Assembly: GCA_020697475.1 (NCBI GenBank) | Contig: JAJFMO010000293.1 | Location: 1-5,440 of the forward strand | Source of the DNA: Paenibacillaceae bacterium | Lineage (GTDB): Bacteria > Bacillota > Bacilli > Paenibacillales > NBRC-103111 | Direction: 5' to 3' | DNA length: 5,440 nt | Shown here: positions 1 through 5,440 of the stretch, one piece after another | Layout of the letters: each line of letters starts with the position of its first letter | Numbering within the stretch: the first letter of the stretch is position 1 | Translations under genes and position numbers: made by a program | Notes under the pieces: model-generated | Seen by the model: the letters and a program-made list of their open reading frames with translations, nothing else | Database searches by the model: none | Told to the model about the DNA's origin: nothing

Positions 1-750
1 CAGGAGCAACTTTCCTCCGCCAAGCTGATGACCGACCAAGTCGCTCGAGTCTCGACGAGCAGCGTATTCAGCAGTCCCGGCGTGAGAGAGCGCGTCGTGC
101 TCGTCGATTTCGGCGCGAAGAGCGGCATCCTGCGCGACCTGGTGAAGCGCGGCTGTGACGTCATAGTGGTACCGCACGATGCGACGGCCGAGCAAATTCG
201 CCGCCTGGCGCCGGACGGCCTCATGCTGTCCAACGGCCCAGGCGACCCGAAGGACGTGCCGCATGCGGCCAAAATGATCGCCGAACTGCTCGGCGAAATT
301 CCGATTTTTGGCATCTGCCTGGGGCACCAGCTGCTCGCCTTGGCCTGCGGCGCCGACACGGCGAAGCTGAAGTTCGGCCACCGCGGCGGCAACCATCCGG
401 TGAAAGACTTGCAAACCGGCCGCTGTTACATCACCTCGCAAAACCACGGGTACACAGTGCAAGATGAATCGATCGCCGGCACCGACCTGGAAGTGACCCA
501 TATCAACAACAACGACAAGACCATCGAGGGACTGCGCCACAAGAAACACGCTGCCTTCTCCGTGCAATATCATCCGGAAGCATCGCCCGGACCGTTCGAT
601 TCCGCCTACTTATTCGATCAGTTCATCGACTCGATTCACGAGTTTAAGCGGGAATACCCGAAGGCGCCGCGCCAGGTGCTGATCAACGCCGCAGCCGAAG
701 GCAAGAAGGCGCAAGCCAGGAGAGGGGAACTGCAATATGCCGAAAAATAA
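1..750 (+). CDS. carA: Carbamoyl phosphate synthase small subunit (glutamine amidotransferase), 5'-truncated
   Basis: This subunit hydrolyses glutamine and passes ammonia to CarB for cytoplasmic carbamoyl phosphate synthesis, feeding pyrimidines and arginine. The reading frame is open from base 1, so the gene starts upstream; 249 codons are present and roughly the first third (the small-subunit N-terminal domain) is missing. The ATG at 28 lies inside the linker and is not the start. A class I glutamine amidotransferase domain is complete: the LSNGPGDP oxyanion loop (bases 226-249), the GICLGHQ nucleophile elbow with its Cys at 316-318, and the YHPEASPGP motif with catalytic His at 571-573 and Glu at 577-579. 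The Cys-His distance of 85 residues fits the family. The tail after the last motif is basic and variable. Its last codons overlap carB by 14 bp and contain the carB ribosome binding site. In Bacillota a paralogue can belong to arginine synthesis, but the pyrF-pyrE neighbours assign this copy to pyrimidines. Identification is very secure. Confidence 0.97.
   Translation, partial: QEQLSSAKLMTDQVARVSTSSVFSSPGVRERVVLVDFGAKSGILRDLVKRGCDVIVVPHDATAEQIRRLAPDGLMLSNGPGDPKDVPHAAKMIAELLGEIPIFGICLGHQLLALACGADTAKLKFGHRGGNHPVKDLQTGRCYITSQNHGYTVQDESIAGTDLEVTHINNNDKTIEGLRHKKHAAFSVQYHPEASPGPFDSAYLFDQFIDSIHEFKREYPKAPRQVLINAAAEGKKAQARRGELQYAEK
718..727 (+). promoter_or_regulatory. Ribosome binding site of carB, inside carA
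   Basis: The purine-rich stretch AGGAGAGGGG lies in the last codons of carA, and its 3' end is 9 nt before the carB ATG at 737. It supports that start and implies that ribosomes finishing carA (stop at 748-750) can restart on carB. The first codons of carB (about 740-767) are strikingly A-rich for this GC-rich DNA, which should keep the initiation region unstructured. Confidence 0.8.
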
Positions 751-3700
751 TAAATTGAAAAAAATTCTCGTCATCGGTTCCGGTCCGATCGTCATTGGCC
801 AAGCTGCTGAATTTGATTATGCGGGGACGCAAGCCTGCCAGGCGTTGAAAGAAGAAGGCATGGAGGTTGTGCTGATTAACAGCAATCCAGCCACGATCAT
901 GACCGACACGAATATGGCGGACAAAGTATATATCGAGCCGATCACGCTCGAATTCGTCACTCAAATTATCCGCCAGGAGCGTCCCGACGGCTTGCTGCCG
1001 ACGCTGGGCGGCCAGACGGGGCTCAATATGGCTGTCGCCTTGGCGAAGGCCGGAGTGCTGGAGCGGGAAAATGTCCAACTGCTCGGAACACAGCTCACTG
1101 CGATCGAGAAAGCGGAAGACCGCGATCTGTTTAAGGAGCTGATGCGCGAGCTGGAACAGCCTGTACCGGAGAGCACGATCGTAACGAACATACAGGACGC
1201 GCTCACGTTTGCGAACGAAATCGGCTACCCGATCATCGTTCGACCGGCGTACACGCTGGGCGGCACGGGCGGCGGCATCGCCGACACCGAAGCGGAGCTG
1301 GCGGAGATCGTCGCTTCCGGCTTGCGCTACAGCCCGATCAGCCAATGCCTGATCGAGCGCAGCATCGCCGGGATGAAAGAAATCGAGTACGAAGTGATGC
1401 GCGACGCCAACGACAACTGTATCGTCGTCTGCAACATGGAGAACATTGACCCTGTTGGCGTACACACCGGCGACAGCATCGTCGTCGCTCCCAGCCAGAC
1501 GCTGTCGGATCGCGAATACCAACTGCTGCGCTCCGCCTCGCTGCGCATCATCCGCGCGCTCAACATCGAGGGCGGCTGCAACGTGCAGTTTGCGCTCGAT
1601 CCGTACAGTTTTCAATACTATGTGATTGAAGTGAATCCGCGGGTGAGCCGTTCGTCAGCGCTTGCCTCCAAGGCAACAGGCTACCCGATCGCCAAGATGG
1701 CGGCCAAAATCGCAATCGGCTATACGCTTGACGAGCTTATTAACCCGGTTACCGGCCAAACGTACGCCTGCTTCGAGCCGACGCTCGATTACATCGTATC
1801 GAAAATCCCGCGCTGGCCGTTCGACAAGTTCGTCGCTGCCAACCGCAAGCTCGGTACACAGATGAAGGCGACCGGAGAGGTGATGGCGATCGGCCGCACG
1901 TTCGAGGAATCGTTCCATAAGGCGATCCGTTCGCTGGAAATCGGAGTGCACCGACTGTTCTTGAATGATACGGACAAGCTGGATAGCGAAACGCTGGAAC
2001 TCAGGCTCAAGAAGCCGGACGACGAGCGCATCTTCTTGATCGCCGAAGCGTTCCGTCGCGGATACAGCTTGCAAGAGATTCAAGATTTGACAAAGATCGA
2101 CTGGTGGTTCCTGAGCAAGCTGGAAGGTATGATCCAGTTTGAAGCGGCGTTGCTGGGCGAGTTGACCCGCGATCTGCTGGAAGAGGCAAAGAGGAATGGC
2201 TTCACCGATCGGGCAATTGCGGAAATCCGCCGTGCCGCAGACATCACCGAATACACACAAGAAGCGGACATTCGCATCTTGCGCTTGTCGCTCGACATCA
2301 AGCCGGTCTATAAAATGGTCGACACTTGCGCCGCCGAATTTGAAGCAACAACGCCTTACTACTACTCGACTTACGAGACGGAAGACGAAGTATGGCAGAC
2401 GGACAAGCAGAAAGTCGTTGTGCTTGGCTCCGGTCCGATCCGCATTGGGCAAGGGATCGAGTTCGACTACTCGACCGTTCATGCGGTATGGGCGATTCAA
2501 TCCGCAGGCTACGAAGCGGTCATCATCAACAACAACCCGGAGACGGTGTCCACCGATTTCAATACGTCGGATCGGCTGTACTTTGAACCGCTCTTTTTCG
2601 AAGACGTCATGAATGTGATTGAACACGAAAAACCGCTTGGCGTCATCGTCCAGTTCGGCGGGCAGACTGCGATCAACCTGGCGGCGCCGCTCTCGAAAGC
2701 CGGTGTACGCATCTTGGGCAGCGACCTCGACTCGATCGATACCGCCGAGGATCGCAAGCGATTCGAGGCTCTGCTGCGCGGGCTTAATATAGCCCAACCT
2801 CCTGGCGGCACGGTCACTTCGGTCGACCAGGCGGTCGGCACGGCGGCAAAGTTCGGCTATCCGGTTCTCGTGCGCCCCTCCTACGTACTAGGCGGCCGGG
2901 CGATGGAAATCGTCTATTCCGACGATGAATTGCTGAACTATATGGAGCAGGCGGTCAAAATCAATCCGGAGCATCCGGTGCTGATCGACCATTACATGCT
3001 TGGCAAGGAAGTCGAAGTCGACGCGATTTGCGACCTCGAGACCGTGCTCATCCCGGGCATCATGGAGCACGTCGAGCGAGCAGGCGTTCACTCCGGTGAC
3101 TCGATTGCCGTCTATCCGCCGCAGACGCTGTCGGAGCGGATCAAGCAACAGATCGTCGACATTACCGATAAAATCGCCCGCAGCTTGAAGGTGATCGGGC
3201 TCGTCAACATCCAGTTCGTCATCTATCACGACGAGGTGTACGTAATCGAAGTGAACCCGCGCTCTTCGCGCACGGTGCCGTTCTTGAGCAAGGTGACCAA
3301 CATTCCGATGGCCAACGTGGCGACGCGAGTCATTATGGGTGAAAAATTATCCAATATGGGCTACAGCAACGGTCTCTGGCCGGAAGAAAAACAAGTGTCG
3401 GTGAAGGTGCCGGTGTTCTCGTTCGCGAAACTGCGCCGCGTTGACACCACGCTCGGTCCGGAAATGAAGTCGACCGGGGAAGTGATGGGCAGAGATGCGA
3501 GCTTCCACAAGGCGCTGTACAAAGGGTTGATCGGCTCCGGGATGAAAATTCCCCCAACCGGCGCGATCATCGCAACGGTGGCCGACAAGGACAAGGCAGA
3601 AGCGATCGAGATCCTGCGCGGATTCGATCAACTCGGTTACAAAATCGTCGCCACCGGCGGCACGGCGAGCGCCTGCGAGGCAGCCGGATTGCCGGTGACG

Positions 3701-3949
3701 CGGGTGAACAAGCTGAGCGAAGGCTCGCCGAACATTCTCGACTTGATCCGCAACGGCGAGGCGCACTTCGTCGTCAACACGCTGACCAAGGGCAAGCTGC
3801 CGGAGCGCGACGGATTCCGCATTCGCCGCGAGGCAGTGGAGAACGGGGTTGTCTGCTTGACCTCGCTGGATACAGTGAGCGCACTGTTGCACATGCTCGA
3901 ATCGATCAACTTCTCATCGCGGCCGATGCCGGTGTATACGGGTCAATGA
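737..3949 (+). CDS. carB: Carbamoyl phosphate synthase large subunit
   Basis: CarB makes carbamoyl phosphate from bicarbonate, CarA-derived ammonia and two ATP. At 1070 residues it is full length (Bacillus and E. coli proteins are about 1070). Two homologous ATP-grasp halves are visible. The carboxyphosphate half (about 1-400) has SGPIVIGQ at 14-21, Arg129, Arg169 in RPAYTLGGTGGG, and EVNPRVSRSSA at 298-308. The oligomerisation region covers about 400-550. The carbamoyl-phosphate half (about 557-930) has SGPIRIGQ at 565-572, RPSYVLGGRAMEI at 713-725 and EVNPRSSRTVP at 838-848. A C-terminal MGS-like allosteric domain (about 935-1070) carries ATGGTA at 972-977, NKLSEG at 991-996 and VNTLTKG at 1013-1019, matching the UMP-site region. 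Nothing essential is missing. The start at 737 is set by the upstream purine-rich site and by the conserved KKILVIGSGP beginning at residue 8. It overlaps carA by 14 bp and pyrF by 4 bp. The neighbours make this the pyrimidine-pathway copy. Confidence 0.98.
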   Translation: MPKNNKLKKILVIGSGPIVIGQAAEFDYAGTQACQALKEEGMEVVLINSNPATIMTDTNMADKVYIEPITLEFVTQIIRQERPDGLLPTLGGQTGLNMAVALAKAGVLERENVQLLGTQLTAIEKAEDRDLFKELMRELEQPVPESTIVTNIQDALTFANEIGYPIIVRPAYTLGGTGGGIADTEAELAEIVASGLRYSPISQCLIERSIAGMKEIEYEVMRDANDNCIVVCNMENIDPVGVHTGDSIVVAPSQTLSDREYQLLRSASLRIIRALNIEGGCNVQFALDPYSFQYYVIEVNPRVSRSSALASKATGYPIAKMAAKIAIGYTLDELINPVTGQTYACFEPTLDYIVSKIPRWPFDKFVAANRKLGTQMKATGEVMAIGRTFEESFHKAIRSLEIGVHRLFLNDTDKLDSETLELRLKKPDDERIFLIAEAFRRGYSLQEIQDLTKIDWWFLSKLEGMIQFEAALLGELTRDLLEEAKRNGFTDRAIAEIRRAADITEYTQEADIRILRLSLDIKPVYKMVDTCAAEFEATTPYYYSTYETEDEVWQTDKQKVVVLGSGPIRIGQGIEFDYSTVHAVWAIQSAGYEAVIINNNPETVSTDFNTSDRLYFEPLFFEDVMNVIEHEKPLGVIVQFGGQTAINLAAPLSKAGVRILGSDLDSIDTAEDRKRFEALLRGLNIAQPPGGTVTSVDQAVGTAAKFGYPVLVRPSYVLGGRAMEIVYSDDELLNYMEQAVKINPEHPVLIDHYMLGKEVEVDAICDLETVLIPGIMEHVERAGVHSGDSIAVYPPQTLSERIKQQIVDITDKIARSLKVIGLVNIQFVIYHDEVYVIEVNPRSSRTVPFLSKVTNIPMANVATRVIMGEKLSNMGYSNGLWPEEKQVSVKVPVFSFAKLRRVDTTLGPEMKSTGEVMGRDASFHKALYKGLIGSGMKIPPTGAIIATVADKDKAEAIEILRGFDQLGYKIVATGGTASACEAAGLPVTRVNKLSEGSPNILDLIRNGEAHFVVNTLTKGKLPERDGFRIRREAVENGVVCLTSLDTVSALLHMLESINFSSRPMPVYTGQ

Positions 3950-4680
3950 TGAAGGACGCCGCAACAGAAAACGCCGGCCGCATCATGGTCGCTCTTGACT
4001 ACCCTGACGCAGGCGCTGCCGAACGCCTGCTGACCGAACTGCAAGGCATTCCGTGCTATATGAAGGTGGGTATGCAGCTGTTTTACGCCGCCGGCCCAAG
4101 CTTCGTCGATACGCTGAAGCAGCGCGGGTACAAAGTATTCCTTGATCTGAAGCTGCATGACATCCCGAACACGGTCAAGGGCGGCTCGGAATCGATCGCC
4201 CGGCTCGGCGTCGACATGTTCAACGTGCATGCGGCAGGAGGATCAGCGATGATGGAAGCCGCGCTCGAAGGCGTGGACAAGGGGTTAGCTAGCCGTCAAG
4301 CCGCGAGCCGCCCGCTTGTCATCGCCGTCACGCAGCTGACCAGCACGAGCCAAGCCGTGCTGAACGGGCAAATCGGCATCGCCGGCTCCGTCGAAGCGGC
4401 GGTGCTCCGCTACGCCGAGCTCGCCAAGCAAGCCGGGCTCGACGGCGTCGTCGCTTCGGCGCTGGAAGTCGCGCCGATCAAGCAAGCTTGCGGCGCCGGC
4501 TTCGTCGCCGTCACCCCGGGCATTCGCCCGCAAGGCGCCGATGCAGGCGACCAAGCCCGCGTCTTGACGCCGCGCGAGGCGATCGCCCAAGGCTCCGATT
4601 ATTTGGTCATCGGCCGGCCGATCACGGCTGCCGCCGACCCGCGCCAAGCATTAGAATCGATTATCGAGGAGTTGTGTTAA
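3946..4680 (+). CDS. pyrF: Orotidine 5'-phosphate decarboxylase
   Basis: PyrF decarboxylates OMP to UMP, the last step of de novo pyrimidine synthesis, in the cytoplasm. The 244-residue protein is a complete TIM barrel of the Bacillus-type subfamily (usually about 240). Visible motifs are ALD at 16-18 with the substrate-binding Asp, Lys40, the catalytic DLKLHDIP signature at 67-74 (Asp67, Lys69, Asp72), NVHAAGG at 93-99, VTQLTSTS at 128-135, VTPGIRP at 189-195 and VIGRPIT at 221-227 with the phosphate-binding Gly-Arg. The start is ambiguous by one codon: ATG at 3946 overlaps the carB stop as ATGA, and a second ATG follows at 3949. A later ATG at 3985 would cut into the first barrel strand and is unlikely. 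No good Shine-Dalgarno precedes the gene, so translation probably depends on coupling to carB. The stretch 4381-4560 is notably GC-rich (132 of 180 bases), well above samples from carB and pyrE. pyrK and pyrD, which precede pyrF in B. subtilis, are absent. Confidence 0.97.
   Translation: MMKDAATENAGRIMVALDYPDAGAAERLLTELQGIPCYMKVGMQLFYAAGPSFVDTLKQRGYKVFLDLKLHDIPNTVKGGSESIARLGVDMFNVHAAGGSAMMEAALEGVDKGLASRQAASRPLVIAVTQLTSTSQAVLNGQIGIAGSVEAAVLRYAELAKQAGLDGVVASALEVAPIKQACGAGFVAVTPGIRPQGADAGDQARVLTPREAIAQGSDYLVIGRPITAAADPRQALESIIEELC
4666..4671 (+). promoter_or_regulatory. Ribosome binding site of pyrE, inside pyrF
   Basis: GAGGAG is formed by two Glu codons near the end of pyrF and lies 10 nt before the pyrE ATG at 4682. 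It fixes the pyrE start one base after the pyrF stop (4678-4680) and suggests termination-reinitiation coupling. Confidence 0.8.
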
Positions 4681-4681
4681 C

Positions 4682-5332
4682 ATGAGCGCTTCCCCTGAAT
4701 TGTCACGTCAAATTGCTGCTTCATTGCTGGAAATCGGGGCCGTTACCCTGCGTCCCAGCGATCCCTTTACGCTGACATCGGGACTGAAATCGCCGATATA
4801 CTGCGACAACAGGCTGACGATTTCCTACCCGCATATTCGCGAGCAAATCGCTGAAGGTTTTGCCTCGATCATCCGCGATCGCTTTCCCGACACAGAAGTC
4901 ATCGCCGGAGTGGCAACCGGCGGCATCCCGCACGCCGCCTACGTATCGCAGAAGCTGGATTTGCCGATGATTTACGTTCGCGACAAAGCGAAAGGCCACG
5001 GCAAAGAGAACGTCATCGAAGGCGTGCTCAACCCCGGCAGCAAGGTCGTGCTGATCGAGGATTTGTTTTCGACCGGCGGCAGTTCGATCAAGGCGGCGCT
5101 CGCCGTCCGCACGGCAGGTTCGAAAGTTTCCTCGGTGATCGCCATCTTCACCTACCAATTGCAGCAAACTTCCGACGCGCTGGCTGCCGATCACATTCCG
5201 TGGGAGACGCTATCCAATTACACCGCGCTGATCGAAGTCGCCGAAGAGCGCGGCTTCATTAAACAGGAAGAAGTCGCTATTCTCCATTCGTGGCGGCAAA
5301 ACCCGGCGGCGTTCGGGAAAACCAAAGTGTAA
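4682..5332 (+). CDS. pyrE: Orotate phosphoribosyltransferase
   Basis: PyrE transfers the phosphoribosyl group of PRPP to orotate, giving OMP, which PyrF then converts to UMP. The protein has 216 residues, the same length as B. subtilis PyrE, and is a type I phosphoribosyltransferase. In order: the orotate-side motif FTLTSGLKSPIYCDNR at 29-44, IAGVATGGIPHAA at 74-86, the flexible catalytic loop RDKAKGHGKENVIEG at 100-114 (Lys104 and His106 expected near PRPP), and the PRPP-binding signature VVLIEDLFSTGGS at 122-134 with the paired acidic residues Glu126-Asp127. The family usually has Ala where this protein has the first Gly of ATGGIPHA, a mild change unlikely to affect function. The start follows a GAGGAG site with 10-nt spacing, and only one base separates it from pyrF. 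It is the last gene of the operon: a hairpin terminator begins 14 bp after the stop codon. All catalytic motifs are present, so I expect an active enzyme. Confidence 0.97.
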   Translation: MSASPELSRQIAASLLEIGAVTLRPSDPFTLTSGLKSPIYCDNRLTISYPHIREQIAEGFASIIRDRFPDTEVIAGVATGGIPHAAYVSQKLDLPMIYVRDKAKGHGKENVIEGVLNPGSKVVLIEDLFSTGGSSIKAALAVRTAGSKVSSVIAIFTYQLQQTSDALAADHIPWETLSNYTALIEVAEERGFIKQEEVAILHSWRQNPAAFGKTKV

Positions 5333-5346
5333 CCCCAACCTGATTC

Positions 5347-5402
5347 GTCCGTTTGACTGGGAAGCTTGAGCCGACCCCTGTCGAACGGACTTTTTTCTTT
5401 TT
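5347..5402 (+). terminator. Intrinsic terminator of the pyr operon
   Basis: An 11-bp stem pairs GTCCGTTTGAC (5347-5357) with GTCGAACGGAC (5380-5390), with a single G-U wobble and no mismatch. After one T-T mismatch it can extend by three G-C pairs (5359-5361 with 5376-5378). The loop contains an AAGCTT palindrome. The right arm is followed at once by TTTTTTCTTTTT (5391-5402), the classic U-tract. No T-run follows the hairpin on the other strand, so it acts on + strand transcription only. Its place 14 bp after pyrE marks the operon end. Confidence 0.92.
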
Positions 5403-5429
5403 GTCAGATTCAAGAAGATCAGTTATACT
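5401..5429 (+). promoter_or_regulatory. Predicted sigma-A promoter for a gene beyond the right edge
   Basis: TTGTCA (5401-5406, five of six bases of the -35 consensus) is separated by exactly 17 bp from TATACT (5424-5429, five of six of the -10 consensus). Transcription would start near 5436 and leave the window rightward. A second TATACT overlaps at 5429-5434 but would give a 22-bp spacer, so the first is preferred. There is no extended -10 TG. The first two bases of the -35 box are also the last two of the terminator T-tract. The gene it serves is not visible. The ATG at 5438-5440 sits almost at the predicted transcription start and has no ribosome binding site, so it is probably not a start codon. 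Confidence 0.65.
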
Positions 5430-5440
5430 ATACTCGAATG

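Noticed and set aside
28..30. ATG at 28 as the start of carA
   Set aside because: The frame stays open to base 1 and the upstream residues continue the CarA linker. A start here would remove the whole N-terminal domain required in this family.
683..1615. 310-codon open frame on the minus strand opposite carB
   Set aside because: It lies entirely opposite the conserved carB 5' region, and its product is rich in Arg, Asp, Val and Ala with no recognisable domain. This is the usual shadow of a GC-rich coding frame.
779..2440. Exact 12-bp direct repeat TCCGGTCCGATC at 779-790 and 2429-2440
   Set aside because: It encodes the SGPI motif that begins each of the two ATP-grasp halves of CarB, so the known ancient internal duplication explains it. 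It is not a mobile or regulatory repeat.
1655..2797. 380-codon open frame on the minus strand opposite the middle of carB
   Set aside because: It has the same shadow composition, no recognisable motif, and spans the junction of two well-conserved CarB domains. There is no sign of an independent gene.
4577..4584. GCGATCGC palindrome and many GCGATCG-like words
   Set aside because: The cyanobacterial HIP1 motif was considered, but there is only one full copy I noticed, and the related words follow from common Ala-Ile and Gly-Ile codon pairs in this GC-rich DNA.
5429..5440. Second TATACT (5429-5434) and terminal ATG (5438-5440) as a separate promoter and gene start
   Set aside because: The second hexamer would need a 22-bp spacer from the -35, and the ATG has no ribosome binding site and sits at the predicted transcription start.

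Overview
This window holds the 3' end of a de novo pyrimidine (pyr) operon from a bacterium. Four genes are packed head to tail on the + strand: carA (5'-truncated by the window edge), carB, pyrF and pyrE. They are followed by a clear intrinsic terminator and then a sigma-A-like promoter that fires out of the right edge. The proteins look like those of Bacillota. CarB (1070 aa), PyrF (244 aa) and PyrE (216 aa) have the lengths and motifs of the Bacillus/Paenibacillus enzymes. The mid-to-high-50s GC content (judged from hand-counted samples) and many near-identical stretches that I recall from Paenibacillaceae point to a GC-rich member such as Paenibacillus or Cohnella. The genus is inference, not a search result.

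Layout: 1-750 carries the glutamine amidotransferase half of CarA; 737-3949 is CarB; 3946-4680 is PyrF; 4682-5332 is PyrE; 5333-5440 is intergenic. The genes are joined by a 14-bp overlap (carA/carB), a 4-bp ATGA overlap (carB/pyrF) and a 1-nt gap (pyrF/pyrE). There is no room for internal promoters between genes, so this is almost certainly one translationally coupled transcript whose promoter lies upstream of the window.

CarA releases ammonia from glutamine, and CarB uses it with bicarbonate and two ATP to make carbamoyl phosphate, which is shared with arginine synthesis. The middle steps (PyrB, PyrC, dihydroorotate dehydrogenase) are not in the window. PyrE then joins orotate to PRPP to give OMP, and PyrF decarboxylates OMP to UMP. 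The pyrK and pyrD genes that lie between carB and pyrF in Bacillus subtilis are absent here, so dihydroorotate oxidation must be encoded elsewhere.

I found no previously undescribed system. Every coding stretch is an intact, well-known housekeeping gene, and the long antisense ORFs are shadows. The points worth a second look are modest: the missing pyrK-pyrD, the lack of a Shine-Dalgarno at pyrF, a local GC peak in pyrF, and the terminator that abuts and shares bases with the next promoter.
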